Shown here: in pieces, positions 27,234 to 35,469 of the stretch | Layout of the letters: the number at the start of each line of letters is the position of its first letter | Position numbering within the stretch: position 1 is the first letter of the stretch | From: Simkaniaceae bacterium | GTDB taxonomy: Bacteria > Chlamydiota > Chlamydiia > Chlamydiales > Simkaniaceae | Length of the DNA stretch: 64,000 nucleotides | Reading direction: 5' to 3' | Assembly: GCA_018399075.1 (NCBI GenBank) | Contig: CP073763.1 | Span: 1,777,842-1,841,841 of the forward strand | Translations under genes and position numbers: made by a program | Notes under the pieces: model-generated | Database searches by the model: none | Told to the model about the DNA's origin: nothing | The model's input: the letters and a program-made list of their open reading frames with translations, nothing else

Positions 27234-27436
27234 AACTTATTGACTCCAAGTAATTAAAGCTTTTTCTTTACACAAGCCTTAAGAGAAGAGGTTATTAACT
27301 TAAGGAATTCCTACGCAACAATTAATTCTTGCCTTAAACAAGTTCGTTTACTAAACTCACTCAGAATATTGAAACTATCTCTACTGAGACTTGCAACTAT
27401 TAATGTTGGAAGATAAAATAAATATTGCATTAAAAA

Positions 27437-27463
27437 CTCGAGATAATATAAAAGTATCTCGAG
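27437..27463. promoter_or_regulatory. 9-9-9 inverted repeat, candidate operator
   Basis: CTCGAGATA, nine bases, TATCTCGAG; the arms match perfectly. It lies 108 bases before ATG 27571 and about 204 bases before the mrp start, so it could control either side. The binding factor is unknown; the operon's own YtgR domain is one candidate by position only. Confidence 0.45.
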
Positions 27464-27521
27464 ATTAGAATATAAACTGTGAAAAGTAAATTTTTCATTA
27501 TATAAGTAAAAAATTTATTTT

Positions 27522-27535
27522 CACTTGATCAAGTG
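27522..27535. promoter_or_regulatory. 14-base palindrome overlapping the presumed promoter
   Basis: CACTTGATCAAGTG is a perfect palindrome 35 bases before ATG 27571. A TACAAT at 27539-27544 could be a -10 box, which would put the palindrome in the -10/-35 spacer, a typical repressor position. Confidence 0.4.
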
Positions 27536-27570
27536 TCATACAATATATTTTTTAAGGAAAAGGGGCTATT

Positions 27571-28104
27571 ATGAGCTTTACAGAACAAGAACCTGTTAAA
27601 ACTAATGCTAAAAGGCTTGATGAGCTTGAAGGCGTTATTGCGAAAGCAATTAAAAAGGTTAGAGGCAGAAAGGAAAACGATCTTTGCAAATACATCCCTA
27701 TGAGCGAAGGGGGATATATGCACCATTTTACACTTCGTAAAATGAAGTATAAGAACCCAAATGAACTTTCTACAATGATTGAAAAGTTTATTATTAAAGC
27801 GGATCGCCCTCTCGTCGTTCCTCCGAAGCAAAGAGCTGCTCGAGGATCACGTAAGAAGAAAGATCAACTCGCTTTCTCAAAGCTTCAGCTTGAGAGACTT
27901 CTCAATATGGCTAGACTTTCTGGAGATAAAGAGATGATTTCTCTCCTTAGCCCAAAAAAATCAATGGCTCAGTGCAAGCGTGAGCTCATTCAAAGCATCC
28001 GCAATGGAAGTGTTGACCATGAGCTTTGGAATGCCTACGTTGAATCAGTCAATGCTCAGCAAGCTTTAATTGCTGCTGGTGCAGAAGCGATGATTGAAAA
28101 CTAA
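27571..28104 (+). CDS. conserved chlamydial small protein (CT066-like position)
   Basis: 177 residues, basic in the middle (RAARGSRKKKD near 90-100) and helical. Start ATG 27571 follows AAGGAAAAGGGG. No catalytic motif recognised. It sits between the ytg operon and npt1, the place of CT066 in C. trachomatis by memory. The charged, lysine-rich centre could suggest nucleic-acid binding, but that is only composition. A strong terminator follows, so it is a single-gene unit behind its own promoter region. Confidence 0.7.
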   Translation: MSFTEQEPVKTNAKRLDELEGVIAKAIKKVRGRKENDLCKYIPMSEGGYMHHFTLRKMKYKNPNELSTMIEKFIIKADRPLVVPPKQRAARGSRKKKDQLAFSKLQLERLLNMARLSGDKEMISLLSPKKSMAQCKRELIQSIRNGSVDHELWNAYVESVNAQQALIAAGAEAMIEN

Positions 28105-28133
28105 AAAATTTTCTTCTCGTTAAAGACTAAAAA

Positions 28134-28165
28134 AGATGGGTGCCAATAGGCACCCATTTTTTTTC
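28134..28165 (+). terminator. intrinsic terminator
   Basis: ATGGGTGCC (28136-28144), AATA loop, GGCACCCAT (28149-28157), followed by TTTTTTT. It ends the 27571 gene and directly adjoins the npt1 promoter. Confidence 0.9.
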
Positions 28166-28193
28166 TTGATTTCTAACTGATATACTCTATAAT
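28166..28193 (+). promoter_or_regulatory. sigma-70-type promoter of npt1
   Basis: TTGATT (28166-28171), 16 bases, TATAAT (28188-28193). The -10 is perfect and the -35 matches four of six bases. Start of transcription would be near 28200, leaving a leader of about 90 bases before ATG 28289. Confidence 0.65.
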
Positions 28194-28288
28194 AGGTGAG
28201 TTTAAAAATGAATCGTTCTCTATACTTTTTAAACATGATTTAAAAGATATAGTGAATGTTTCAAAAAAGAATTTACAAGGAACGAAAT

Positions 28289-29902
28289 ATGGCATCAACT
28301 ACACAAGATTTTGGTAAGTGGAGATCGCGCCTTTGGCCGATTCATCGCTTTGAGTTAAAAAAACTCATTCCGATGGTTCTCCTCTTCTTCTTTATCCTTT
28401 TTAATTACACAATCCTAAGAGATACTAAGGACACACTTGTTGTGACCGCAGCAAAAGGATCTCACGTAATCCCTTTCTTAAAACTATGGGCGGTACTACC
28501 AAGTGCATTCATATTTATGATTATGTATGCAAAACTTAGTAACAAGCTTAGTAAAACAGTCCTATTTTATAGCTCAGTGATCCCTTTCATTATTTTCTTT
28601 GGCCTTTTTGCGACTGTCCTTTACCCTCTTAGAGAATCTCTGCATCCTCATGAATTCTGTAATTGGCTTGAAGCTCAGTCTTTTCTCCCACAAGGTCTTA
28701 AAGGACTCGTTGACGTTATCCGTAACTGGACTTTCTCTCTCTTTTACGTCATGTCTGAACTATGGGGAAGTATGGCGATTTCCCTCCTATTCTGGGGATT
28801 TGCCAATGATATCAGTAAAGTCTCAGAATCAAAGAGATTCTATACAATCTTTGCAATGTTTGCGAACATCTCACTGATCGTCTCAGGAACCTTTGTTCAA
28901 TGGTCAGCAAGTATCCGCGAAAAAGTTACAGCTATTGGTGGTACAGACCCTTGGCAAACGACTCTTAACTATACCATGTCTATGGTTGTTGTTGCAGGAG
29001 CGCTAGTTGTTGGAATCTACTGGTGGATCAACAAGTATGTCCTTACCGACAAACGTTTTTATGATCCAACTCAGCAAAAAGTAACAAAGTCGAAAAAGCC
29101 AAAACTATCGATGAAAGAAAGCTTCATGCATCTTATTCGCTCGAAATACCTTGGCTGTATTGCTCTTCTAGTCCTTGGATACGGAATCTCAATTAACCTT
29201 GTGGAAGTCACTTGGAAACAGCAGATTCATGACCTATATCCCGCTGCGAATGATTATCAAGCCTATATGGGTGGATTTTCAAAAATGACAGGATTTATTA
29301 CCATTCTAGTTACCTTCTTCCTAGGTGGAAGCATTGTCCGCCGATTTGGATGGGGCAAAACAGCTCTGATTACTCCTATCATGATCATGGTAACAGGGGT
29401 TGCTTTCTTTGCTTTCATGATTTTCGGTAATAGCCTTGGAGGAATGGTTCAAGCTATCGGACTCACCCCTCTAGCGATTGCCGTTAATATAGGTATGATG
29501 CAGAATATTGGAAGTAAGTCATGCAAATACTCCTTCTTTGATCCAACTAAGGAAATGGCTTATATTCCTCTTGATCAAGATGAGAAAGTTAAAGGTAAAG
29601 CTGCCATCGATGTTGTCGGCGCAAGACTTGGTAAATCTGGAGGAGCCCTTATTTATAGTGGACTCTTCATCGTAGCCCAAACAAGCGCTGTAGCTGTGGT
29701 TGCTCCTTATGTAGCAATTATTCTTCTAGGAATTGTCTTTGCATGGATTATTGCTGCTCGATCTCTTAACAAGCAGTTCTTATCGCTCAGTGCAAGAAGA
29801 GAACAAGAAGCTCTCGAAGAAGCTGCCAAAGAACAAGAAGTGGAAATTGCAGAACCTACTACGAAAGTAGAAGCTCCTGCGGAACCCGCTTCAACCACTT
29901 AA
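28289..29902 (+). CDS. npt1: ATP/ADP translocase Npt1 (TLC family)
   Basis: 537 residues. ATG 28289 is chosen because AAGGAA lies six bases before it; an upstream ATG at 28256 lacks a site. About eleven to twelve transmembrane helices. TLC-family features include FELKKLIPMVLLFFFILFNYTILRDTKDTLVV in the first 60 residues and the YIPLDQDEKVKGKAAIDVVGARLGKSGG stretch near 430-460, characteristic of the family. It exchanges host ATP for bacterial ADP, the basis of energy parasitism in Chlamydiae, Rickettsiae and plastids. It has its own promoter and terminator. The C-terminus is a charged Glu/Ala/Pro-rich tail. Confidence 0.95.
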   Translation: MASTTQDFGKWRSRLWPIHRFELKKLIPMVLLFFFILFNYTILRDTKDTLVVTAAKGSHVIPFLKLWAVLPSAFIFMIMYAKLSNKLSKTVLFYSSVIPFIIFFGLFATVLYPLRESLHPHEFCNWLEAQSFLPQGLKGLVDVIRNWTFSLFYVMSELWGSMAISLLFWGFANDISKVSESKRFYTIFAMFANISLIVSGTFVQWSASIREKVTAIGGTDPWQTTLNYTMSMVVVAGALVVGIYWWINKYVLTDKRFYDPTQQKVTKSKKPKLSMKESFMHLIRSKYLGCIALLVLGYGISINLVEVTWKQQIHDLYPAANDYQAYMGGFSKMTGFITILVTFFLGGSIVRRFGWGKTALITPIMIMVTGVAFFAFMIFGNSLGGMVQAIGLTPLAIAVNIGMMQNIGSKSCKYSFFDPTKEMAYIPLDQDEKVKGKAAIDVVGARLGKSGGALIYSGLFIVAQTSAVAVVAPYVAIILLGIVFAWIIAARSLNKQFLSLSARREQEALEEAAKEQEVEIAEPTTKVEAPAEPASTT

Positions 29903-29924
29903 GAAAAGACTTAATATCTTTTCG

Positions 29925-29955
29925 AAAAGCCTCTCTGAAAAGAGAGGCTTTTTTT
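29925..29955. terminator. bidirectional intrinsic terminator
   Basis: AAGCCTCTCT (29927-29936), GAAA loop, AGAGAGGCTT (29941-29950), then TTTTT on the plus strand. On the minus strand the T run is shorter (TTTTCG). It separates npt1 from the converging surface-protein gene. Confidence 0.88.
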
Positions 29956-29963
29956 ATGCCATT

Positions 29964-32066
29964 TTAGGGGCCTGTGCACCCAGTTCCAAAATTCACAGTA
30001 TTGATCTCAACAAACCCTGTTGTTGCTGCATTTTGGCTGTTATAGTCGGCTTGGGTTTGATGCATATTCACAGCACCTCCCCCATTTCCATCTAAAGTGA
30101 ATGTTGGAGCTGTATTCCCATTAAAAACAGCACAGACTGTTGCAGCCGCTGTTGTTCCAACCTGAATACCTCTCGATAGATCAGAGGTTGTCACCTGATT
30201 CCCACCAATATTTACAAAGTAATTGATCCCCGCAGCTGGGCTATTGGTTCCAATTCCATCTCTATTTACGGCTATCACTGAGATCTCATTATTTGAGATC
30301 GTAGTTGATCTAGGCTCTCCTGGAAGACCCGTAGTAGAATAGGAAATTGCCTGCCCCGGTAAGGCAGATACGTTATTGATCTGGTTATTTGCAATAAGCT
30401 GGTTTCCATCTAGAGCATGGACTGCCCAGAAGGTATTTGTATTCATAGTATTGCCTACCATCTCCAAGTATCCTTGCTGCACCTCTGTTCCAATATCTCC
30501 AACTAAAAGCGCTGGAAAAATGGTTCTTGTAAATGAGTTATTTGCAATACGTGAAAAAGCATCAGGATGATTCAATCGAACAAGAACACCATCACCCACT
30601 GCATTATTAATCTGATTATTGAGGATATAACTTTTTCCAGGTTTTGTGGCATGATCGATACTAATCCCATTAACCGCTTCTCCCTTTCTATTTATGACAT
30701 TTGAAATGACAGCCACAGTTCCAGAATGATCTGCGATGTTTATCCCGTTAAGCCCTGAATTATTAATCGTATTATTTTCAATGATAGCATCTGATAACGT
30801 TCCCCCATTAATCCCATGCCCAGAGGTGTTTTCGATAGTCATTCCTCGAATCGTTGTGCTTGAAGCAATAGTAATCCCATCCCCAGCAGGGTTTGTTACA
30901 ACTGGACTGCCACTAGTCTGCGCTGGAATATAAATTCCCTGAAAGTTTACACTGATTCCCGATCCTTGAAGGACTTGTCCTGGTTTCATAACGAATCCAG
31001 TATCATAGTTGGTTGTTGTCCCATTTCCTTGGTAAACATAGACAAATGCTCCTCCAGGAGCTGCTGCTTCAGCAAGCGCTGTTGAACAAAAGGGAGACTC
31101 AAAGGTTCCAAATCCTGGACATGCAACTAAATTATTCACAAAAAAGGCTGAGATCACATTTCCATTGCCATCCTTTAATGGGCGCACTTTGCTTTGCTTT
31201 TTGATAGGGATAATCTCATTACGCATAACGGCGCGAAGGGTTCGCTTACTATAGGCGCGTTGCCTTTTATTGAACCCTCCATTGGATCGACATGCGGATC
31301 TCTTATAAAGAGGAATGCGAAAAGCTACCATGCCTTGATAGGTGGTATGGTAAACTCGGTCATGGTTTACTTCGAACTCTAAGTCGAGATAGTTTGTAAC
31401 ACTTGCAACAACGCGTCCTTTAACCCCCCAGCTCCCTTCATAATGATTTTCTGAAACAGTTCTTCCAAAGAGATAATAAGGGCCAACAGCGACATAAATA
31501 TCGGTATATTGAGGAGAAATCCACGGGAGCGGCACCCCCAATTCGGCATTTACGGTTGGATAAGCATAATAGGTCTTTCTCTTAACATCGATTTGATTAC
31601 CAGAAAAACCCTCAAAGCGGAGCCGATTGCTATGCTTTGTCCCCCCTACAGGAAGATAACCATTGAGTCGAAAATCAATATACTCATTTAAAAGTTCAAA
31701 ACCCCCTGCGATTTGATGGGTATGAAGATGTGAAGAAGCGCGATAGTCATAATAAAAGTTCCCCCCAATCGACATTCTTTCTAGAGGAAAAGTTCTAAAA
31801 CCTAGTCCAAAATTCGAAGCAACTTTCCCTTCATCCAACACATGAAATCTCAAATCAAGAAACGGAGAAAAATTGATCTGATCTGTTTCGATAAGAAATA
31901 TTTCAGCACTAGTGTATCCTTTATGACCGACACCCTGCCCGAAATGGTGAGATAAAGAAAGTTCTGCTGGAGGAACGCAAACAGCCTCTTCCTCGGAATT
32001 TTCTCCATAGCAGAAGGCCCCAAAAGTTAAAAAAATTAGAAAAAAGAATCGATTAATTTTTCTCAT
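29964..32066 (-). CDS. inverse-autotransporter-like outer-membrane barrel with beta-helix passenger
   Basis: 700 residues. A signal peptide occupies 1-21 (FFFLIFLTFGAFCYG). Residues 35-260 look like an outer-membrane barrel with alternating aromatic strands (SIGGNFYYDYRA, FRLNGYLPVGG, GVPLPW, DIYVAVGPYYLFG, YQGMVAFRIPLY), resembling the invasin/intimin inverse-autotransporter barrel. From about 300 to 640 there is a right-handed beta-helix with repeated N-x-I-x-N rungs (IIENNTINNSGLNGI, YILNNQINNAVGDGV, IANNQINNV). The order of barrel then passenger is type Ve-like. Expected at the outer membrane with the helix outside, as adhesin or glycan-binding surface protein. It lies between npt1 and lepA, which are adjacent in C. 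trachomatis, so it appears inserted. Confidence 0.75.
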   Translation of the reverse strand: MRKINRFFFLIFLTFGAFCYGENSEEEAVCVPPAELSLSHHFGQGVGHKGYTSAEIFLIETDQINFSPFLDLRFHVLDEGKVASNFGLGFRTFPLERMSIGGNFYYDYRASSHLHTHQIAGGFELLNEYIDFRLNGYLPVGGTKHSNRLRFEGFSGNQIDVKRKTYYAYPTVNAELGVPLPWISPQYTDIYVAVGPYYLFGRTVSENHYEGSWGVKGRVVASVTNYLDLEFEVNHDRVYHTTYQGMVAFRIPLYKRSACRSNGGFNKRQRAYSKRTLRAVMRNEIIPIKKQSKVRPLKDGNGNVISAFFVNNLVACPGFGTFESPFCSTALAEAAAPGGAFVYVYQGNGTTTNYDTGFVMKPGQVLQGSGISVNFQGIYIPAQTSGSPVVTNPAGDGITIASSTTIRGMTIENTSGHGINGGTLSDAIIENNTINNSGLNGINIADHSGTVAVISNVINRKGEAVNGISIDHATKPGKSYILNNQINNAVGDGVLVRLNHPDAFSRIANNSFTRTIFPALLVGDIGTEVQQGYLEMVGNTMNTNTFWAVHALDGNQLIANNQINNVSALPGQAISYSTTGLPGEPRSTTISNNEISVIAVNRDGIGTNSPAAGINYFVNIGGNQVTTSDLSRGIQVGTTAAATVCAVFNGNTAPTFTLDGNGGGAVNMHQTQADYNSQNAATTGFVEINTVNFGTGCTGP

Positions 32067-32157
32067 CGCTCAGTCCTAAACCATTTTCTTTATCTATCTA
32101 TAGAAAAAGAATTAATTTTCAATGATAATTTATTGGAAAATAAGGTAAACTCAAGTC

Positions 32158-33969
32158 ATGGTATTCAATTATGATCCTAAATATATCCGCAATTTTTCGA
32201 TTATTGCCCATATCGATCATGGGAAATCGACAATCTCCGATCGCCTATTGCAGGTAACAGGAACTGTTCCAGATCGGGAGATGCAAGAGCAACTCCTTGA
32301 TGATATGGAGCTCGAAAGGGAACGAGGAATTACAATTAAGGCTCATCCTGTCACGATGTACTATGAAGCACAAGATGGCCATACCTATCAGTTTAACTTT
32401 ATTGATACTCCCGGACACGTTGACTTCTCCTATGAGGTTTCTCGCTCACTCTCCGCTTGTGAAGGGGCTCTTCTGATTGTCGATGCAGCCCAAGGTGTTC
32501 AAGCACAAACTCTAGCCAATGTCCACCTAGCGATCGACCGCGACTTAGAAATTGTCCCCATTTTAAATAAGATTGATTTGCCAGCAGCAAATCCTGATGA
32601 AGTCAAGACCCAGATCGAAGAGGTGATTGGACTCGAAGCACAAAATGCTGTGATGTGTTCAGCAAAAACTGGGCAAGGGATTGGTGAAATTTTAGAGCGG
32701 ATTATCATAGATATGCCTTCTCCAAAACCTCCGAAAAATGATCTCTTAAGTGCCCTTGTTTTTGACTCTCATTATGATCCATATCGAGGAGTGATGATCT
32801 ACGCCCGCGTTATGAGTGGTGAGATTAAGAAGGGTACACAGATTAAGATGATGGCAACAAATAAGAACTTTGAAGTGCTTGAAGTGGGAATTTTTTCGCC
32901 CAATGAAAAAGCGATCGATATCCTCCGCCCTGGTGAAGTTGGCTATCTTGTTGCTAATATTAAAAAAACCTCTGATGTTAAAGTTGGGGATACGATTACA
33001 TCTTTCCGCGGAGGAGTGACGAAGCCCCTCCCAGGATTCAAGTTGATTAAGCCTGTTGTTTATGCAGGAATTTACCCCATTGATTCTTCAGAGTTTGAAA
33101 ATGTCCGGGATGCCCTTGTTAAACTGCAACTCAATGACTCTGCTCTCCATGTTGAACAAGAGAGCAGCCTTGCTCTCGGCTTTGGTTTCAGATGTGGCTT
33201 TCTCGGTCTTCTTCACTTAGAAATCACCTTTGAAAGATTGCAGCGAGAGTTTGATCTCGATATCATCACGACAGCCCCAAGTGTTGTCTATAAGGTGACT
33301 CTCTCTAATGGAGATGAAAAGCTTATTGATAACCCTGCTCACTACCCTGATCCCGCTACCATTGAATACATAGAAGAGCCATGGGTTGTTTCTCATATCA
33401 TGGCCCCTTCTGATTACATCGGTCCTATCATGGCGCTTGGTACTGAAAAAAGGGGGACCCTTGAAAAAACGGAATCAATGGGATCCAACCGTCTCCTACT
33501 TACCTTCCTTTTCCCTATGAATGAGATCATTACAGACTTTAATGACAAACTGAAATCAGTCACTAAAGGGTATGGCTCCTTTGATTATGAATTTGATAAG
33601 TACGAGGTCGGATCGGTTATCAAGCTTGAGATCAAAGTTAACGATGAAGTCGTTGATGCCTTCTCCTGTCTCGTCCATAAAACTAAAGCTGAAGCCAAAG
33701 GACGAGCCATCTGCAAAAAACTCAAAGAAGTCATTCCTCGCCAACAATTTAAGGTTCCCATTCAAGCAGCAATCGGCGGAAAAATTATCGCCCGCGAAAC
33801 CATCTCTGCCCTTTCAAAGAATGTCACTGCCAAATGTTATGGTGGCGATATTACCCGGAAGCGAAAGCTTTGGGAAAAACAGAAAAAAGGGAAAAAGCGG
33901 ATGAAAGAGATCGGAAAGGTGACCATCCCTCAATCAGCCTTCATGGAAGTCCTCCGAGCCGAAGAATAA
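32158..33969 (+). CDS. lepA: translation elongation factor 4 (LepA)
   Basis: 603 residues, normal length. G1 AHIDHGKST, switch region [11 protein letters not shown]3 DTPGHVDF, G4 NKIDLP, G5 CSAKTG, then the LepA-specific C-terminal domain ending in a basic [19 protein letters not shown] helix. EF4 is a ribosomal GTPase that can back-translocate stalled ribosomes. It is monocistronic here, in the chlamydial order npt1-lepA-gnd apart from inserted genes. Confidence 0.98.
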   Translation: MVFNYDPKYIRNFSIIAHIDHGKSTISDRLLQVTGTVPDREMQEQLLDDMELERERGITIKAHPVTMYYEAQDGHTYQFNFIDTPGHVDFSYEVSRSLSACEGALLIVDAAQGVQAQTLANVHLAIDRDLEIVPILNKIDLPAANPDEVKTQIEEVIGLEAQNAVMCSAKTGQGIGEILERIIIDMPSPKPPKNDLLSALVFDSHYDPYRGVMIYARVMSGEIKKGTQIKMMATNKNFEVLEVGIFSPNEKAIDILRPGEVGYLVANIKKTSDVKVGDTITSFRGGVTKPLPGFKLIKPVVYAGIYPIDSSEFENVRDALVKLQLNDSALHVEQESSLALGFGFRCGFLGLLHLEITFERLQREFDLDIITTAPSVVYKVTLSNGDEKLIDNPAHYPDPATIEYIEEPWVVSHIMAPSDYIGPIMALGTEKRGTLEKTESMGSNRLLLTFLFPMNEIITDFNDKLKSVTKGYGSFDYEFDKYEVGSVIKLEIKVNDEVVDAFSCLVHKTKAEAKGRAICKKLKEVIPRQQFKVPIQAAIGGKIIARETISALSKNVTAKCYGGDITRKRKLWEKQKKGKKRMKEIGKVTIPQSAFMEVLRAEE

Positions 33970-33975
33970 CCTTTA

Positions 33976-34005
33976 TTGCTTCATTATTCCCATCCCTCAT
34001 ATAAT
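33976..34005 (+). promoter_or_regulatory. candidate promoter of the duplicated helical protein
   Basis: TTGCTT (33976-33981), 18 bases, TATAAT (34000-34005). The predicted start would leave a very short leader beginning at the Shine-Dalgarno (AGGGGG, 34013-34018), so the exact promoter is uncertain. Confidence 0.35.
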
Positions 34006-34026
34006 AAATTTTAGGGGGACAGTCTT

Positions 34027-34548
34027 ATGTTTTATGACATTCGTTTTGAAAAAGCTATGGAAATGCTCAATGAGCAACTTCAAGAGATGAAGGCAGAACT
34101 TGCTGAGGTTGAAGAACTTTCTGTTAAAGGGGATAAGAAAAAGATGGTGAAGCGGATGCAGCTCATCTACAAACAGCTTGAAGAAATGGTCGATAAATAC
34201 TCAGATAGCCATGAGCAAGATGATTTAAATTCCGCCTGCCGAATGCTTGAAGTCTTCCAACCTTCTTTTGTCTTGAACTACAACGAGATCTGCTACGATC
34301 GAGGTCTCGAACTCCTCAATAAAACTCTCGATGAAATGGCCGATGAACTCGAAGAGCTAGAGCTCATGGGACTCACGGGCATTAAAGAGGAAAGGGTTAG
34401 ACTTATGGAAGAGATCTATGATGATCTCACATCCGATGTCGATAAATATGCCCATTCTCACGACCACGCCGATTTTGAACGGGCCCTTAAGCGCATCGAG
34501 CAACAAAAACCCGAATTCACCTTAACCTACCGAAAACTCCGCTCTTAA
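34027..34548 (+). CDS. unknown helical protein made of two tandem repeats
   Basis: 173 residues with a strong Shine-Dalgarno (AGGGGGAC) nine bases before ATG 34027. The protein is an internal duplication: residues 2-85 and 86-169 align along their whole length. Matching blocks are YDIRFEKAMEMLNEQLQEM with YDRGLELLNKTLDEM, LIYKQLEEMVDKYSDSHEQ with EIYDDLTSDVDKYAHSHDH, and FQPSFVLNY with QKPEFTLTY. Each unit reads as an acidic coiled-coil hairpin. No signal peptide, membrane segment or catalytic motif. I do not recognise a family. Its stop overlaps the stop of the converging kinase-like gene by four bases. Confidence 0.7.
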   Translation: MFYDIRFEKAMEMLNEQLQEMKAELAEVEELSVKGDKKKMVKRMQLIYKQLEEMVDKYSDSHEQDDLNSACRMLEVFQPSFVLNYNEICYDRGLELLNKTLDEMADELEELELMGLTGIKEERVRLMEEIYDDLTSDVDKYAHSHDHADFERALKRIEQQKPEFTLTYRKLRS

Positions 34549-35360
34549 GCTAAAAACCACTCCATCAGGATTCTTGCATCTGTAGAAAGCCCCTCAATCT
34601 TTTGGAAATTTCTAAAGTGATGAATAGTATAAGCGCTTTCCATTGTTTTGCGTGCTGCTGCCTCAACTGAGGCTTCGATACTTGCTCCATCAAAATCGAT
34701 CAGCTGCATGACCGGCGTAGGCAAGATATTTCCTACATGCGAATCTCCATAAGCAATATGATTTTCTGCTAGAACCTTCAGTTTGCTGAAAAACTCAAAA
34801 TAAAAGTCTTCTGGCTTTTCATACATTTGATCGATCGCTTCATCTAGACCTATACGTAGCTTTTTCTCAATAGCAGTCACTTGGAAAGGATCATTTGCTC
34901 TTAATTTTTCTAGAAAAGCGCGCATTTTGGGACTTAAGGGATCTTCCTGAGCCTCTGTATCTGCTACTGCTTCAGGAGCAAGCTCTGCCAAATCCTCCAT
35001 CCATTGTCCCATGGTTTTTCCCCCATGATCTATTTCAATGACAACAAATTGCTTTTCTCCTTGAGTCGACAAGAAAGCTCCATGGAAAGCAGGAGAAACA
35101 CCCACTTGTGCTGCAATTTCAGAGATACGGATTTCATCTCCACTTTCAAATTTTTCTAAAAAGATCACTTTATAGAGCCTTTCAGGATGCCCTCTCATCT
35201 CATAGATCGTTCCATAATCTCCTTGCGCTATTTTCTCTCCAAGAGTCCCTAAAAACTCTCCTAACTCTCTTACAGGAAGTTCAATCGGGCGTATCTTTCC
35301 AACTGTTTGTGTAAAATGTGTTGCTTCTTGTTTTGCTGCAACAGCCGCTGGTGCACTCAT
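34545..35360 (-). CDS. small kinase-fold protein (eukaryote-like or APH-like)
   Basis: 271 residues, start fixed by GGAGG seven bases before the ATG. A minimal kinase fold can be traced: Gly-rich loop IAQGDYGTIYEM (44-55), VAIK-type Lys64 in LYKVIFL, hinge-like FVVIEIDHGG, catalytic loop HIAYGDSHVGNIL with Asp206 and Asn211, and a DFG-like LIDFDGAS with Asp222. The loop HxxxGDxHxxN is closer to aminoglycoside or choline kinases and atypical protein kinases than to the classical HRD loop. ATP phosphotransfer is plausible as every key residue is there; the substrate is unknown. No signal or membrane segment; secretion as an effector is possible but not shown. Confidence 0.65.
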   Translation of the reverse strand: MSAPAAVAAKQEATHFTQTVGKIRPIELPVRELGEFLGTLGEKIAQGDYGTIYEMRGHPERLYKVIFLEKFESGDEIRISEIAAQVGVSPAFHGAFLSTQGEKQFVVIEIDHGGKTMGQWMEDLAELAPEAVADTEAQEDPLSPKMRAFLEKLRANDPFQVTAIEKKLRIGLDEAIDQMYEKPEDFYFEFFSKLKVLAENHIAYGDSHVGNILPTPVMQLIDFDGASIEASVEAAARKTMESAYTIHHFRNFQKIEGLSTDARILMEWFLA

Positions 35361-35469
35361 TATTTCCTCCTTATCTAATTAATTTTCGGAGAAGATAATA
35401 AACAAAAAAGTGTTTTAAATCAAAAAAACAAAATAAATAATTTAATGTCAATTTATTTTTTAATAGAAA

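Larger units (their letters stand above)
27234..27570. other. AT-rich divergent intergenic region
   Basis: 337 bases between the mrp-ytg operon (minus) and the conserved small gene (plus). No coding frame with credible signals. It holds a 9-9-9 inverted repeat (27437-27463) and a 14-base palindrome (27522-27535), listed separately. Confidence 0.6.
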
